From contig OX393568.1 of the NCBI GenBank assembly GCA_947652115.1, positions 25,341,339 to 25,405,338 of the forward strand: a stretch of DNA of 64,000 nt. Direction: 5' to 3'. Below the pieces are notes generated by a model. It was not told where the DNA came from. It searched no databases and worked only from the letters and a program-made list of their open reading frames with translations. The stretch comes from Blastomussa wellsi (Eukaryota; Cnidaria; Anthozoa; Scleractinia; Plerogyridae). Both the position numbers and the translations under genes were made by a program. Positions 51,523-60,209 of the stretch are shown piece after piece; within the stretch, counting starts at the first letter, position 1; every line of letters starts with the position of its first letter.

Positions 51523-52445
51523 CTATTCGCTTATACTAAGAGATCCCTTGTTGATACATGCCAATTCAACTGACTTGGTGAGACTGTACTTGCATGACAG
51601 ATTCAGACATACGATACCTTTACTTGTCAATTTGGTTATTTGTTTTATTTTTGAGTTTTGCTTATTTTAATTTTTGAAAAAATTAAGAAACTTGATGTAT
51701 GGTGAGCCGTTTTTTGTCAGCAGATGCAGATGAAGAGCTTCGGTATGGGAGACTAGTTCTTTGTTTGTCTTGTAAAAGTTTGTCTGCATTCACAGCCAGT
51801 TTCTTTGAAGAGAAAATAAATTGAACGCTTGCAATTTGACCTCCTGACAAGCACATTGTAAGCACTAATATTCAGCAGTCACATTTTCTGCTCTAAACAT
51901 GTAAAATTTAAAATTCGTAATTTGGGAGGTGTTGTCTTGATGTGGCACCAAATTCTTATTTGTAACTAAAAAGAAATGTATGACAATCTGTTGGGAGAAT
52001 TTATATTTACTTCTACTGAAGGGTATTTATTTTCATTTATAGCAAATTGTACTTCATCCAAGCATTTTTTTGTACTCTCTTTCCATAGGCCAGGGAGGTA
52101 TTTGAACAAATCTGCCCCGGTGAAGAATTCCTGCAAGCAGTTCCTAACCCAGAGGATATTATATTAGACGACTTCCTACAAGATGCCAATCAGAATGTCG
52201 CGCAACCAGACCTAAGTGCTGAAGGTACTGCAGGTGATCCTGCCAGCGGAGAAGAAACTCCAGCTTCAGCTGCAGAACAAGGACAAGGTGAGGGTCTGGA
52301 TGGTGCTATTAGGCAACTGAGTGGAGAAGAAAATGCAGCCTTAGCGACGAATCAGGGACAAGCTGAGGGTGATGGTGGTGTTAGTAGTCAACAAAATGGA
52401 GAAGAAAGTCAATCAGTAAAAGCAGTGCAGTCATCCAACTCTTAA
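45420..52445 (+). CDS. CHM: Rab escort protein (CHM/REP, Rab GGTase component A)
   Basis: Presents new Rab GTPases to geranylgeranyl transferase II and delivers them to membranes; GDI superfamily. Seven exons: 45420-45468, 46786-46852, 46954-47026, 48189-48331, 49095-50473, 51005-51159, 52089-52445; 740 residues (human REP1 653). Seen: MADELPDEFDVIVLGTG and ESVVAAALSRVGYKVLHLDR (GDI dinucleotide-like fold), DYYSGQW, an acidic Ser/Glu-rich insert (about 64-250), RRFNIDVSPKLLFSRG, PCSRADVFSSNAISVVEKRMLMKFL, YGAGELPQAFCRMCAVFGG (GDI signature) and the REP-type C-terminal ARxVFEQICPGEEF…PNPEDIILDD. The acidic tail after this is about 90 residues long. Exon 4's acceptor lies 25 bp behind a transposon end. 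The acidic insert and IILDD end separate it from GDI proper. Confidence 0.95.
46025..46273. mobile_element. Foldback element (Penelope-like LTR piece), copy 1, CHM intron 1
   Basis: Two inverted arms (TAATTTGGTTTTATCAGCTG … and inverse) meet at the hinge near 46120; the right side carries an extra tail ending CCCCCTCTATT. Flanked by exact 12-bp direct repeats ATTTTATTATTA (46013-46024 and 46274-46285). The right arm at 46121-46153 has the hammerhead-like core, with GAAAC altered to AAAAC. Confidence 0.8.
47613..48163. mobile_element. TTAA-flanked TIR element, CHM intron 3
   Basis: TTAAAGTGCATAT…ACAC at the left and GTGT…ATATGCACTTTAA at the right. The arms stay similar for about 100 bp ('ctcttgattcttgtagttgg', 'aaaagtgctggaaaaat', 'ttttgctttcaaaat'). 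TTAA at both borders is the target choice of piggyBac-type transposons. There is no transposase frame. A shorter element with TTAAAGTGCA ends lies at 62427-62849. Confidence 0.75.
48469..48609. mobile_element. MITE with CAGGGATGTAGCTAAG end and TATCCA duplication
   Basis: CAGGGATGTAGCTAAG at the left, CTTAGCTACATCCCTG at the right, perfectly inverted. TATCCA directly flanks both ends (48463-48468, 48610-48615). Lies in CHM intron 4. A half copy (CAGGGATGTAGCTAG) lies at 63312. Confidence 0.8.
51283..51528. mobile_element. Foldback element (Penelope-like LTR piece), copy 2, CHM intron 6
   Basis: Same family as 46025-46273. Exact 12-bp direct repeats GCTTATACTAAG flank it (51271-51282, 51529-51540). 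The right arm contains the best hammerhead-like core at 51368-51415: helix I GCT/AGC plus GATTC/GAATC, core CCGACGA, helix II GGGC-TAAC-GCTC, then GAAAC-GTC. Confidence 0.85.
51368..51415 (+). ncRNA. Hammerhead-ribozyme-like motif in the foldback element
   Basis: Order and pairing fit a type I hammerhead: GATTC (51368-51372) and GCT (51373-51375) pair with AGC (51404-51406) and GAATC (51411-51415); core CCGACGA 51376-51382; helix II GGGC 51384-51387 with GCTC 51392-51395; GAAAC 51396-51400; GTC 51401-51403 as cleavage triplet. Helix III is only the AC/GT pair, as in Penelope-like element ribozymes. Two deviations: the core U4 is C, and there is one extra A before helix II. It may therefore be weak or dead. 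Confidence 0.5.
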
Positions 52446-52741
52446 CAGAGGATTCTAGATACAAGCATAACGACCAGCCCACTATTGTCCGAAAAATGTT
52501 CAAGTGACAGCAATACCAGCAGAAACAGAGCTATTTCTGAAATTATGTCAGTGTCTAATTGTAAGATAAGCAGTGGCATTTAGTGAAGAAGAAGAAATTG
52601 TAGAAAATATGCTAGGATAATTTATGATACATTCGATGAAGAAAAAGAAATTGTATATAAATGATCAAAATGAGTTTAACTACAGGCTGTTTACAGCATC
52701 TCTATTTTTCAACGCAAAAGAACGCGAGAGAAAATGCGAAT

Positions 52742-53076
52742 GGGGGCCGGCGAGTGTACGCCTGGGGGCCGGCAGGTGTACGCCTGGGGGCCGGCGGGTG
52801 TACGCATGGGGGCCGGCGGGTGTACATCTTGGGGCCAGCGGGTGTACGCATGGGGGCCAGCGGGTGTACGTCTCGGGGCCAGCGGGTGTACGCATGGGGC
52901 CCGGCGGGTGTACGCCTGGGGGCCGGTGGGTGAACGCCTCGGGGGCCAGCGGGTGTACGCCTGGGGGCCGGCGGGTGTACGTCTCGGGGCCAGCGGGTGT
53001 ACACATGGGGGCCGGCGAGTGTTAGCCTGGGGCCCGGCGAGTGTACGCCGGGGGACCCGCCAGTGTACGCGAGTGC
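52742..53076. repeat. 22-bp GC-rich minisatellite, ~15 copies
   Basis: Unit GTGTACGCCTGGGGGCCGGC plus two G, repeated about 15 times with point changes (gcctgg/gcatgg/gtctcg variants). Because 22 is not a multiple of 3 and the unit lacks stops in most frames, several frames on both strands stay open. These are not genes. It lies about 300 bp behind the CHM stop. Confidence 0.92.
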
Positions 53077-53279
53077 CTTTCATCCCGTGAAGCCGTCAGT
53101 TTGGCGCAGGCGTCCAGTTCGCTCTTGACTCTTCGGGCGTGAACGATCGATCAGACTATGAACAGTGAACAGTTGAACAATCTAAATTCGAATTTTGCGA
53201 TCGAAACCATATTAAAAGGACAAACCAATCTTAGAATCTGAACAATCCACCTCCTACGGTGGATTGTATATCTTTCAAG

Positions 53280-53605
53280 ATAATTTGGTTTTTACCAACT
53301 GTGTTGATAATGTGAATTGGCCACCGTAAAGAGATTCGAGAGCTGACGTTTCGAGCGTTAGCCCTTCGTCGGAGCGGACTTTACCTATATCTTATTACCG
53401 CCAGGTATTATTTTTTTCTCACCTGCCTGGTTAGTAGGCACCAGCCAATAGCGAAGCTCCATCTTTCTGTATATAAACCGCACACGACCCACAATTCCTC
53501 GATTCACTTCGACGAAGGGCTAACGCTCGAAACGTCAGCTCTCGAATCTCTTTACGATGGCCAATTCACATTATCAACCCAGTTGATAAAACTAAATTAT
53601 ATTGT
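53280..53605. mobile_element. Foldback element, copy 3, with LTR interior
   Basis: The arms (53281-53375 and 53510-53605) are the same family, but the hinge contains 130 bp including CACCAGCCAATAGCGAAGC and a TATA-like TGTATATAAACC, ahead of 'cacaattcctcgattc'. This looks like the promoter part of the parent element. A second piece of the same interior is at 54664-54740. Confidence 0.75.
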
Positions 53606-54367
53606 TGAACTTGAAAAGAGTTTCAATCAATTCTACTCAACTTATCGTGAAATATCGGGTCAAGAGAATGAGAGTCGCACTGGCCGGAAAAGCAACAACA
53701 ACAATTTCCATAACAATACATGCAAATTAAACTGAATAAAAGAAAGTAACATCCCAATCATTTTAGAAAGGAGGACTCACGTCTAAGAGACATGGCTTGG
53801 AAAATAAAAGCAGCAGTGTATCGGCAAACAAAACGACCAATGCTGTTACAAAGGAACGAAACTTTTGACTCGACCATCTGTATATGGGAATACCAATAAA
53901 TTTGTTGTCAATTCTTATATGTTTCGTTTATATCATTAAAGAATTTTAAACGAAAGCTATCATATAATTTACATGAGAATAGAAAATGTGTTTTCATGCG
54001 CGGTTTTCAGTTTCGGTCTTTCTCGCGGCGCGTGGTGGCGGCCTTTGGCCGCCTAAGCGAAGTTTCCCCCATGCCGCGAGAAAACCTCTGCTACCCAGGG
54101 TACGATTTCATTCGAATGGCAGAAAGAACAGATCCTCGAATTTATGGGAGACTTCGGTATTGTGTGTCAACCGGTTTCAAAAGGAAACTATTTGATGTCT
54201 CCTCTTAGCTGGTGATGCTTTTTGTTTGAAGCGTAATGAAGTTAGTTATGCACGGGTGGTATTCCGCTCAATCATATTGACGGCTAAAAATTGTCTGCTC
54301 TTGACCCAGTCGAAAGATGTTTTGTCTTCGGCGTACTTTTCTCAGTCCTGAAGTATAATGCGATTTC

Positions 54368-54482
54368 ATGACAACCGGGCCAGCCCGGTTAGCCGACAAA
54401 GAAACCCATCCCGGCAGACCGGGCCAGCCCGGCTCATGTAATCAGGCCCTTTGTCGGCTAACCGGGCTGGCCCGGTTGTCAT
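54368..54482. mobile_element. GC-rich TIR element, 34-bp perfect arms
   Basis: 54368-54401 (ATGACAACCGGGCCAGCCCG…) is repeated exactly inverted at 54449-54482. The 47-bp loop holds another CCGGGCCAGCCCGG and 'ctcatgtaatcaggcc', which recurs at 54552-54588. Markedly more GC-rich than its surroundings. Confidence 0.8.
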
Positions 54483-54663
54483 GGGGCGAAGTTGATTTTT
54501 GTTGCGTTTAACAGATGTACCGAGATCTCGGTAAACTGAAACAAGCCCGGCAAACCGGGCCAGCCCGGCTCATGTAATCAGGCCCTAAGAACACTCGAGC
54601 AAGTAAAAATCGGCACTCTTAATCCTCACGGTATCAACGAACGCTTTTCATTCAACTAATTCA

Positions 54664-54740
54664 CGTTACCAGGCACCAACCAATAGCGAAGCTCCATCTT
54701 TCTGTGTATAAACAACACACGACTCACAATTCCTGATTAC
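54664..54740 (+). repeat. Solitary Penelope-like LTR interior fragment
   Basis: ACCAGGCACCAACCAATAGC…CTCCATCTTTCTGTGTATAA…GACTCACAATTCCT is nearly identical to 53432-53506 inside the third foldback copy. Confidence 0.7.
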
Positions 54741-55890
54741 GTAAGAGGCGAGTGAAAACGACCGCAATTCTAGATCATTCTTCTTGAAGCTCATCACCCG
54801 GCGGGCAAACTAAAATCGTGATTGTCGTTCATTCCTGGTTTTTTTTATGTTAATTAGTAAAAGAGAACTAAAGAAAGTTGCAAACATTTTTACCAGACTA
54901 GATTTTCCCGGTAACTGACAAATGAAAACGTTTGTAAACTGAACCCATGTGACTTTCATAAGGCCACGTGAACGAGATTGAAATCAGTTGTTTTCCTGTC
55001 ACTGAACAATACAAACATGATTGCAAAACGGGGCAACGTAGCTGAAGAACTGAAAGGCATTTTTAGAAAAACACCCTAGCTGAAGTGGTTGTCCTAAGGA
55101 ATATATCTTGTGAAACTTACAATCCATACTTTTTTCTGGCCAACATGGCTAAAATTTAGACCCTAGCTATTTCATACCGGCTCAAAGTACCATGCGCTGT
55201 CCATAACTACAAAGGGTACTAAGAAATGCGCCAAACCCCAAATTTCTCCGCTCCAAATTAAACGTTTTCTGATGACTGATTTTCCACCTGCACTTTTCCC
55301 TGTATCGAACGTTAATCAGACCACCCCGAAAAAGATGACTATTTAACTTCTAAAGGGGGGGGGGGGGGATTTTGAAGAAAAATATCCTGTAAGCATGCTT
55401 GAAGAAAAAAATTCATGTTACATCGAGAAAAATACCACACATCACCGAGAAACAATTTCCTGTGTATGAACAGGAGCCCATGTTATGAAAGGGTTTGAAA
55501 AAAATTCGCGCCTGCACCAAATTACTGACTCGGCCCCTGCCCCTAATCATATGATCGCATGATGCCTGAGGGCGTTCTTCCGAGACATATTTAGACTCTG
55601 GACTCTGATCTGTTTACCAAACATGTAGCAAGCCAGGCAGGATTACAGAGATTACGTAATAATCAAAATAGCGGGACGCGAATTCAACAGAATTATCGAA
55701 TCTAAATTTCCCAAAGAAGTCTACTAAAAAATGAATGCTTTTGTCATTATTTCGATCAATGACAGTGGATTTCACTTTCTTTTCCAAGAATCCATGTAAG
55801 CTTTGGTCCTCACGTGCAGACCAACCTCGAGGTTGCGTGCGACCAGCAAAAGTATTACATAGGCAATCCATATATGGTAAGTTTGGGGGT

Positions 55891-56014
55891 GTTGTCGTGA
55901 CGTCATTCGCTTATATATTTTTGTTTCATCAGAAATTTTTAGCCGGTTGAATTTGTCTGGCAGTTTTCTTTTCGTGTTAAGCCAGATTTGTCTTCTGGCT
56001 GTTCTCTTTACATC
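55891..56014 (+). promoter_or_regulatory. Putative promoter of the SLC25 gene
   Basis: A perfect CRE palindrome, TGACGTCA (55898-55905), is followed 6 bases later by a TATA-like TTATATATTT (55911-55920), about 95 bases ahead of the ATG. Motif recognition only. Confidence 0.55.
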
Positions 56015-57016
56015 ATGAGTCAACCACAGAAACAACACTCTGCAATCGTTCATTTTGTCGCCGGTGGTTTAGGCGGTTCGTTCGGCGCCTTCGTAACATG
56101 CCCTCTTGAAGTTATTCAGACAAGACTTCAGTCGTCCGCATTTCGGCTTCAAAGAACTGCCCAACTTCGTGTTGCACAAAAAATCTCGTCAACTGGCCCA
56201 GCCGCGAATTTCAGTACAGCCAGTGTGGCCGATTCGAAACTTAACATCGCAGCGAACCGTTTCAAGGGAATCATTTCATATGGAAGGTACATGGTTCATC
56301 AAGAAGGATTCCTTTCGTTGTACAAAGGCCTTGGGCCCACGTTGATCGGTGTCACTCCATCAAGAGCGATTTACTTCGCTCTGTATTCCACAACAAAGGA
56401 CAAGTTGAACAAATCTGGCAAACTGACTGCTGACTCTGTGCTGGTTTATATGACTTCGGCCGCTTTTGCATCATTTGTTAATCACACAGTCACAAATCCT
56501 CTGTGGTTTGTCAAAACGCGACTTCAGTTAGATAACAGAGACGCGCGGAGAGTTGGCGCTTTCCAGATTGTACGAGACGCTTACAAAAGCGAAGGAATCA
56601 AAGCTTTTTATAGAGGGCTTTCAGCGTCTTATGTTGGAATTTCAGAGACGGTAGTTCATTTCACGATCTACGAACAAGTAAAAGCAAGATTGCTGAAGTT
56701 TCAACGCAAGACACTTCGAGATCTAAACGTTGTTGAATGTATGCTCGCTGCCGGCGTTTCAAAGTCCATCGCGGCGAGCCTTTGCTATCCGCATGAAGTT
56801 GCTCGCACTCGCCTCCGTCAACAAGAGAGTGAATTTCTCGGAAAACACAAGTACCGATCGTTTCTTCAGACACTAAAAACTGTTGTGAAGGAGGAAGGAT
56901 TGAGTGGTCTTTATGGAGGCTTGGGAACTCACTTACTTCGTCAAGTGCCCAATACAGCTATCATGTTCTTTACTTATGAAGGAGTCGTGCATCTTTTAGA
57001 GTTAGGAAACGCGTAA
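56015..57016 (+). CDS. SLC25A36: Mitochondrial pyrimidine nucleotide carrier (SLC25A33/36-like), intronless
   Basis: Inner-mitochondrial-membrane carrier of the SLC25 family; SLC25A33/36 exchange pyrimidine nucleotides. One uninterrupted frame of 333 residues, start ATG 56015 (MSQPQKQ), since the frame upstream has no earlier ATG. Three carrier repeats: CPLEVIQTRLQSS, NPLWFVKTRLQLD, YPHEVARTRLRQQ, each followed by the YKGLGPTL / YRGLSASY / YGGLGTHL half-motif. W in the second signature (NPxW) and ISETVVHFTIYE are characteristic of SLC25A33/36 and yeast Rim2. The first signature has Gln where Lys/Arg is usual. The loop between helices 1 and 2 is long (residues ~45-85), Ser/Ala-rich. The vertebrate genes have introns, so the lack of introns suggests an ancient retrocopy or intron loss. 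A33 and A36 cannot be separated by eye. Confidence 0.9.
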   Translation: MSQPQKQHSAIVHFVAGGLGGSFGAFVTCPLEVIQTRLQSSAFRLQRTAQLRVAQKISSTGPAANFSTASVADSKLNIAANRFKGIISYGRYMVHQEGFLSLYKGLGPTLIGVTPSRAIYFALYSTTKDKLNKSGKLTADSVLVYMTSAAFASFVNHTVTNPLWFVKTRLQLDNRDARRVGAFQIVRDAYKSEGIKAFYRGLSASYVGISETVVHFTIYEQVKARLLKFQRKTLRDLNVVECMLAAGVSKSIAASLCYPHEVARTRLRQQESEFLGKHKYRSFLQTLKTVVKEEGLSGLYGGLGTHLLRQVPNTAIMFFTYEGVVHLLELGNA

Positions 57017-57891
57017 AATCTCTCGTTTAGGCTTTAAAACGCAATGCCGCAATTACTGAATCGAAAGTAATACTTGCATAACCAAACGGAATTTATAATT
57101 TCGAAGGGTTCAACGTTAACGAAACGACAGATTTCATTGGTAAATAAGACTTAGTTTATTTAATTTGTTAAGTTTGCTTTTGCTCTTGTGAAAGTTTGGT
57201 TTGGACAGTCGTACGAGTTCTGTTCAGAGCAGATCTTGCTATTGTTTTTAATAGTTATTATTTGCAGTTGAAATGATACGCTTTCGATAGCATTGGACCA
57301 TGCAAAGATTTCGCAACGATATGAATATTTAAAAATTTATTTACGCTGTTCCTTTCTACGAAAGGTTGCTAAGTGAAGTCCGTGATTTGAATAATACTCA
57401 TAATTATAAATATGAAGAATTCAACTATCCGAAATTTCCTTATGACCGGAATCAATGAAATTATCACTTCCTTAGTATTTATTTTGAACATAGAGCTCAG
57501 CAAATTGATGACCAAGTAACTTCTATTTTGCACGAAGTTCCTTTTGGAGAGAAATGGAAATATTATTGAAATGCGAACTTTGAAGTGCAATTTAACAGAA
57601 GTTTTACAAAAATCTCAGAACTATGTAAAGCACTGCCATAATGCATGTTTCTCCACAGGTGTATGCCCATACTGTCTTTGAATTTTTAAATACATTTCAA
57701 TGACCTTGGCCAAGTTCAAAGATAATTAGCAACCTAATCTTGAATATGAATGGTTTTAAATTAAATAACAGTAATCGTTATTTTACATAACGATAATCAT
57801 TATTTTGCTAAACCCACTGTGTGCAAGAATTCACCATATGTTATTTATTAGCTATAAAAACACAAGCCCAAGGAAACACTTGGTTTTGGTA
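57017..57891. other. 3' flank of the SLC25 gene
   Basis: AT-rich, no recognised gene or repeat; probably 3' UTR and intergenic sequence. Confidence 0.5.
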
Positions 57892-58312
57892 TAAAAATGA
57901 AAAAAATATATGTCCAAGGGACATTGCATTCGTAAAAAAATTTTGTGGTTAGGGTGTAGAGGAAGTGCTAAATAGTTGTGTGGGAGGGGGGGGGGTTGGG
58001 ATAAGAAAAAATACTTTATCATGTCCAAGGGACATTTTACGTTTTGTGTCAGGGTGGATAGGTTGTATTTAATAGTTGTGTGGGGAAGAGGGGTTGGGAT
58101 AAGAAAAAATACTTTATCATGTCCAAGGGACATTAAATTTCTTAAAAGTTTTGTGCCAGGGTGGATAGGATGTATTTAATAGTTGTATGGGGAGGGGGGT
58201 TGGGATAAGAAAAAATTCTTTATCATGTCCAAGGGACATTAAATTTCTTAAAAGTTTTGTGCCAGGGTGGATAGGATGTATTTAATATTTGTGTGGGGAG
58301 GGGGGTTGGGAT
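57892..58312. repeat. Tandem repeat, 4 units of ~98-111 bp
   Basis: Units begin at about 57892, 58003, 58101 and 58206. Each contains the imperfect palindrome ATGTCCAAGGGACAT, then 'gggtggatagg…atttaatagttgtgtgggg' and a G-rich end ending TTGGGAT. Units 3 and 4 are nearly identical, unit 1 the most diverged. Confidence 0.88.
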
Positions 58313-59035
58313 ATGCTTGTTAAGCAGTGTATAAATGTTTCTTTATACTTCTTATCAAAAAAAATATTTTGTGGTTTCTGACATTTGCTTGTTTAACATT
58401 GAGTCTCCTTTTTATACACAACTGTGCATAAAGGTTTTCTTGTCCTTCTTTTCATCTTGATCACACTGAACAGCCCCGTCCCCCTTCCTGCCCCCTACAA
58501 CCATCACCACTAACCAACAAACCATACACTATGTTTAAGATGGCTTACCACATGCCACAGTTTTGAGGGGGTACGTAAGTAGCACTAGTCAAAGTTTCAA
58601 TTTTTTTGATGTTCAGAAATATTTATCGTTCTCTTATTTATACTATTTACAGCGTACAGACTTTCTTTACTGGAAGATAATGAATTGCTAATGTCAGAAA
58701 TGTCTGAAAATATCTCTCTTTTTCCCTTTTTCACTTTATATATACCATAGTCCCATAATTTTTTACTAAAAACAAATCTATTTCCGACATAATTAAATTT
58801 GTTGTTCCACAGCACTTCACTTCTATTGTAGGTTGTACGTCTGTCAATGAGGACAAAGAAATGGGACACTATCGAAAGGTGGTGCAGCAATGAAACAAAT
58901 TTGCGGCCTTTGTTCTTTGTTCTCCAGCCTGCAGGTTATGGTTCTAGGTATCTTTTGGCCTTATTAGGGGTTTTTGGGATACGGGATATTTGGGTAAAAA
59001 ATTATAAGGATACGGGATATTTAGGGGAAAAATTT
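58313..59035. other. Intergenic, possible LINE fragment
   Basis: The minus strand of about 58597-58850 reads LWNNKFNYVGNRFVFSKKLW…GIYKV, a pattern (LWNNxxI…G…W…GI) seen near the C-terminus of some LINE polymerases. Too short and degraded to be sure. Otherwise nothing recognised. Confidence 0.3.
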
Positions 59036-59201
59036 GGAGTCGGAGCGAATACGAAGGGCTAATGCTCCAAATGTCAGCTCTTGAATCTATTTACGGTGGC
59101 CAATTGACATTATCAACCCAGTTGATAAAACCAAATTATATTGTTATACTTCCCATTGATGCAGCACCACAGTTTCCTTAGAAACTTACCCCCTCTATCC
59201 A
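59036..59201. mobile_element. Foldback element, half copy 4
   Basis: Only the right arm plus tail (CGAAGGGCTAATGCT…GATAAAACCAAATTATATTG…CTTACCCCCTCTAT). The hammerhead-like core is further decayed (CTCCAAATGTC in place of CTCGAAACGTC). Confidence 0.75.
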
Positions 59202-60209
59202 CTGGATATAGTGATTTATCCAGCGGATAGCGTTATCCACCCTTTGAACAACCGGGGTCTGGAGTATTCGTTGAATAATTTTAACAGTGCTCCGGTTATG
59301 CTACAGATCGCAAAAGATTGCTATAGAACCGGTGACCCGAAGCTGAATATGAATAACGGTCGGTATATATTTTAGTTGTCGTCTCAAATTTGTTCTTCCT
59401 CCCTTTTCCTGACAGACAATACTACAATCCGAGACACAGCTTGAACTAATACATTCACAGTGGCTCCATTCCCTTTACGTGGGCCAGGCAACCTTGACAA
59501 CAGCAATTACTTTCACAAACATGCCAAATAATTAAAAAGACGACCAATTTTTGTAGCAGTCAACTAGTTCGGGTCACGTGATCCAAGTGAAAAGGTGGCC
59601 CGTAAGGTCCGTAAGCAGTCTCGCCACCAACCTCGTTCCCAGGGTCCTCTCCCGTCACCACTTGTGTAAGGCGCCCAACCGAAATATCAGGCAAATATAT
59701 TGTACTTCTTTTAATGTTATTTCATTTCTGTTTTAATTTGTTCTCTTTGCCTTGGGGATCAGTCTACCGTTTTTTGCATAGTATCTCGTCAGCAAAGGAG
59801 GCCATGCACCGATGGCAAACCGAGGGCATAATTTTAGTCCAAAGGTGCGAACTTACGAGCTTGAGCTTGAGAGGTAAATAAACATAAAACAATCTACCTC
59901 TAGTATAAATCTTCGTGACCTTAAATATTCAGGGGTTTCCTTAAAAATTTGCAAATTAATATATTGTTCTACTTCTCAAGAACAGCTCATTCTCGTTCCC
60001 AGAGCCCTTGTTTCTTTGGGTCACGTGGTCGGCGAAAGACGTGGCCCTGGACAAGGATCACGAAAGCTCAACCTTTTGCACATGAGTTACAAAAGTCGAC
60101 CGCTGATAGGTGCTGTGAGCTCAGTGCAACAACTCGCAAAAATTCATATTTTATAAACACGGTACAGCGAAAGTAAATGGTTTAAATAGATCTCATTTTA
60201 TCGATCAAC
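59202..60209. other. TMEM165 upstream region
   Basis: Contains a repeat piece with TTATCCACCCTTTGAACAAC (59232-59252) and two 'ctcgttcccag' repeat pieces (59633, 59993). An E-box CACGTG lies at 60022-60027, 183 bases ahead of the TMEM165 ATG. No TATA box was identified. Confidence 0.4.

Larger units (their letters stand above)
53606..55890. other. Intergenic region CHM to SLC25
   Basis: No gene recognised. Contains the GC-rich TIR element 54368-54482, the solitary element interior 54664-54740 and a G run at 55356-55368. Frames at 53986-54208 look like shadows of a repeat-rich segment. Confidence 0.5.

Noticed and set aside
52624..53090. Several overlapping 90-133-codon frames on both strands across the minisatellite
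   Set aside because: They are translations of a 22-bp tandem repeat in different frames (repeating VYAWGPAG-like or RRTPAGP-like units), with no codon signal or homologue.
55988..56014. Earlier start for the SLC25 protein
   Set aside because: The codon is TTG; the ATG at 56015 gives MSQ…, as in SLC25A36.
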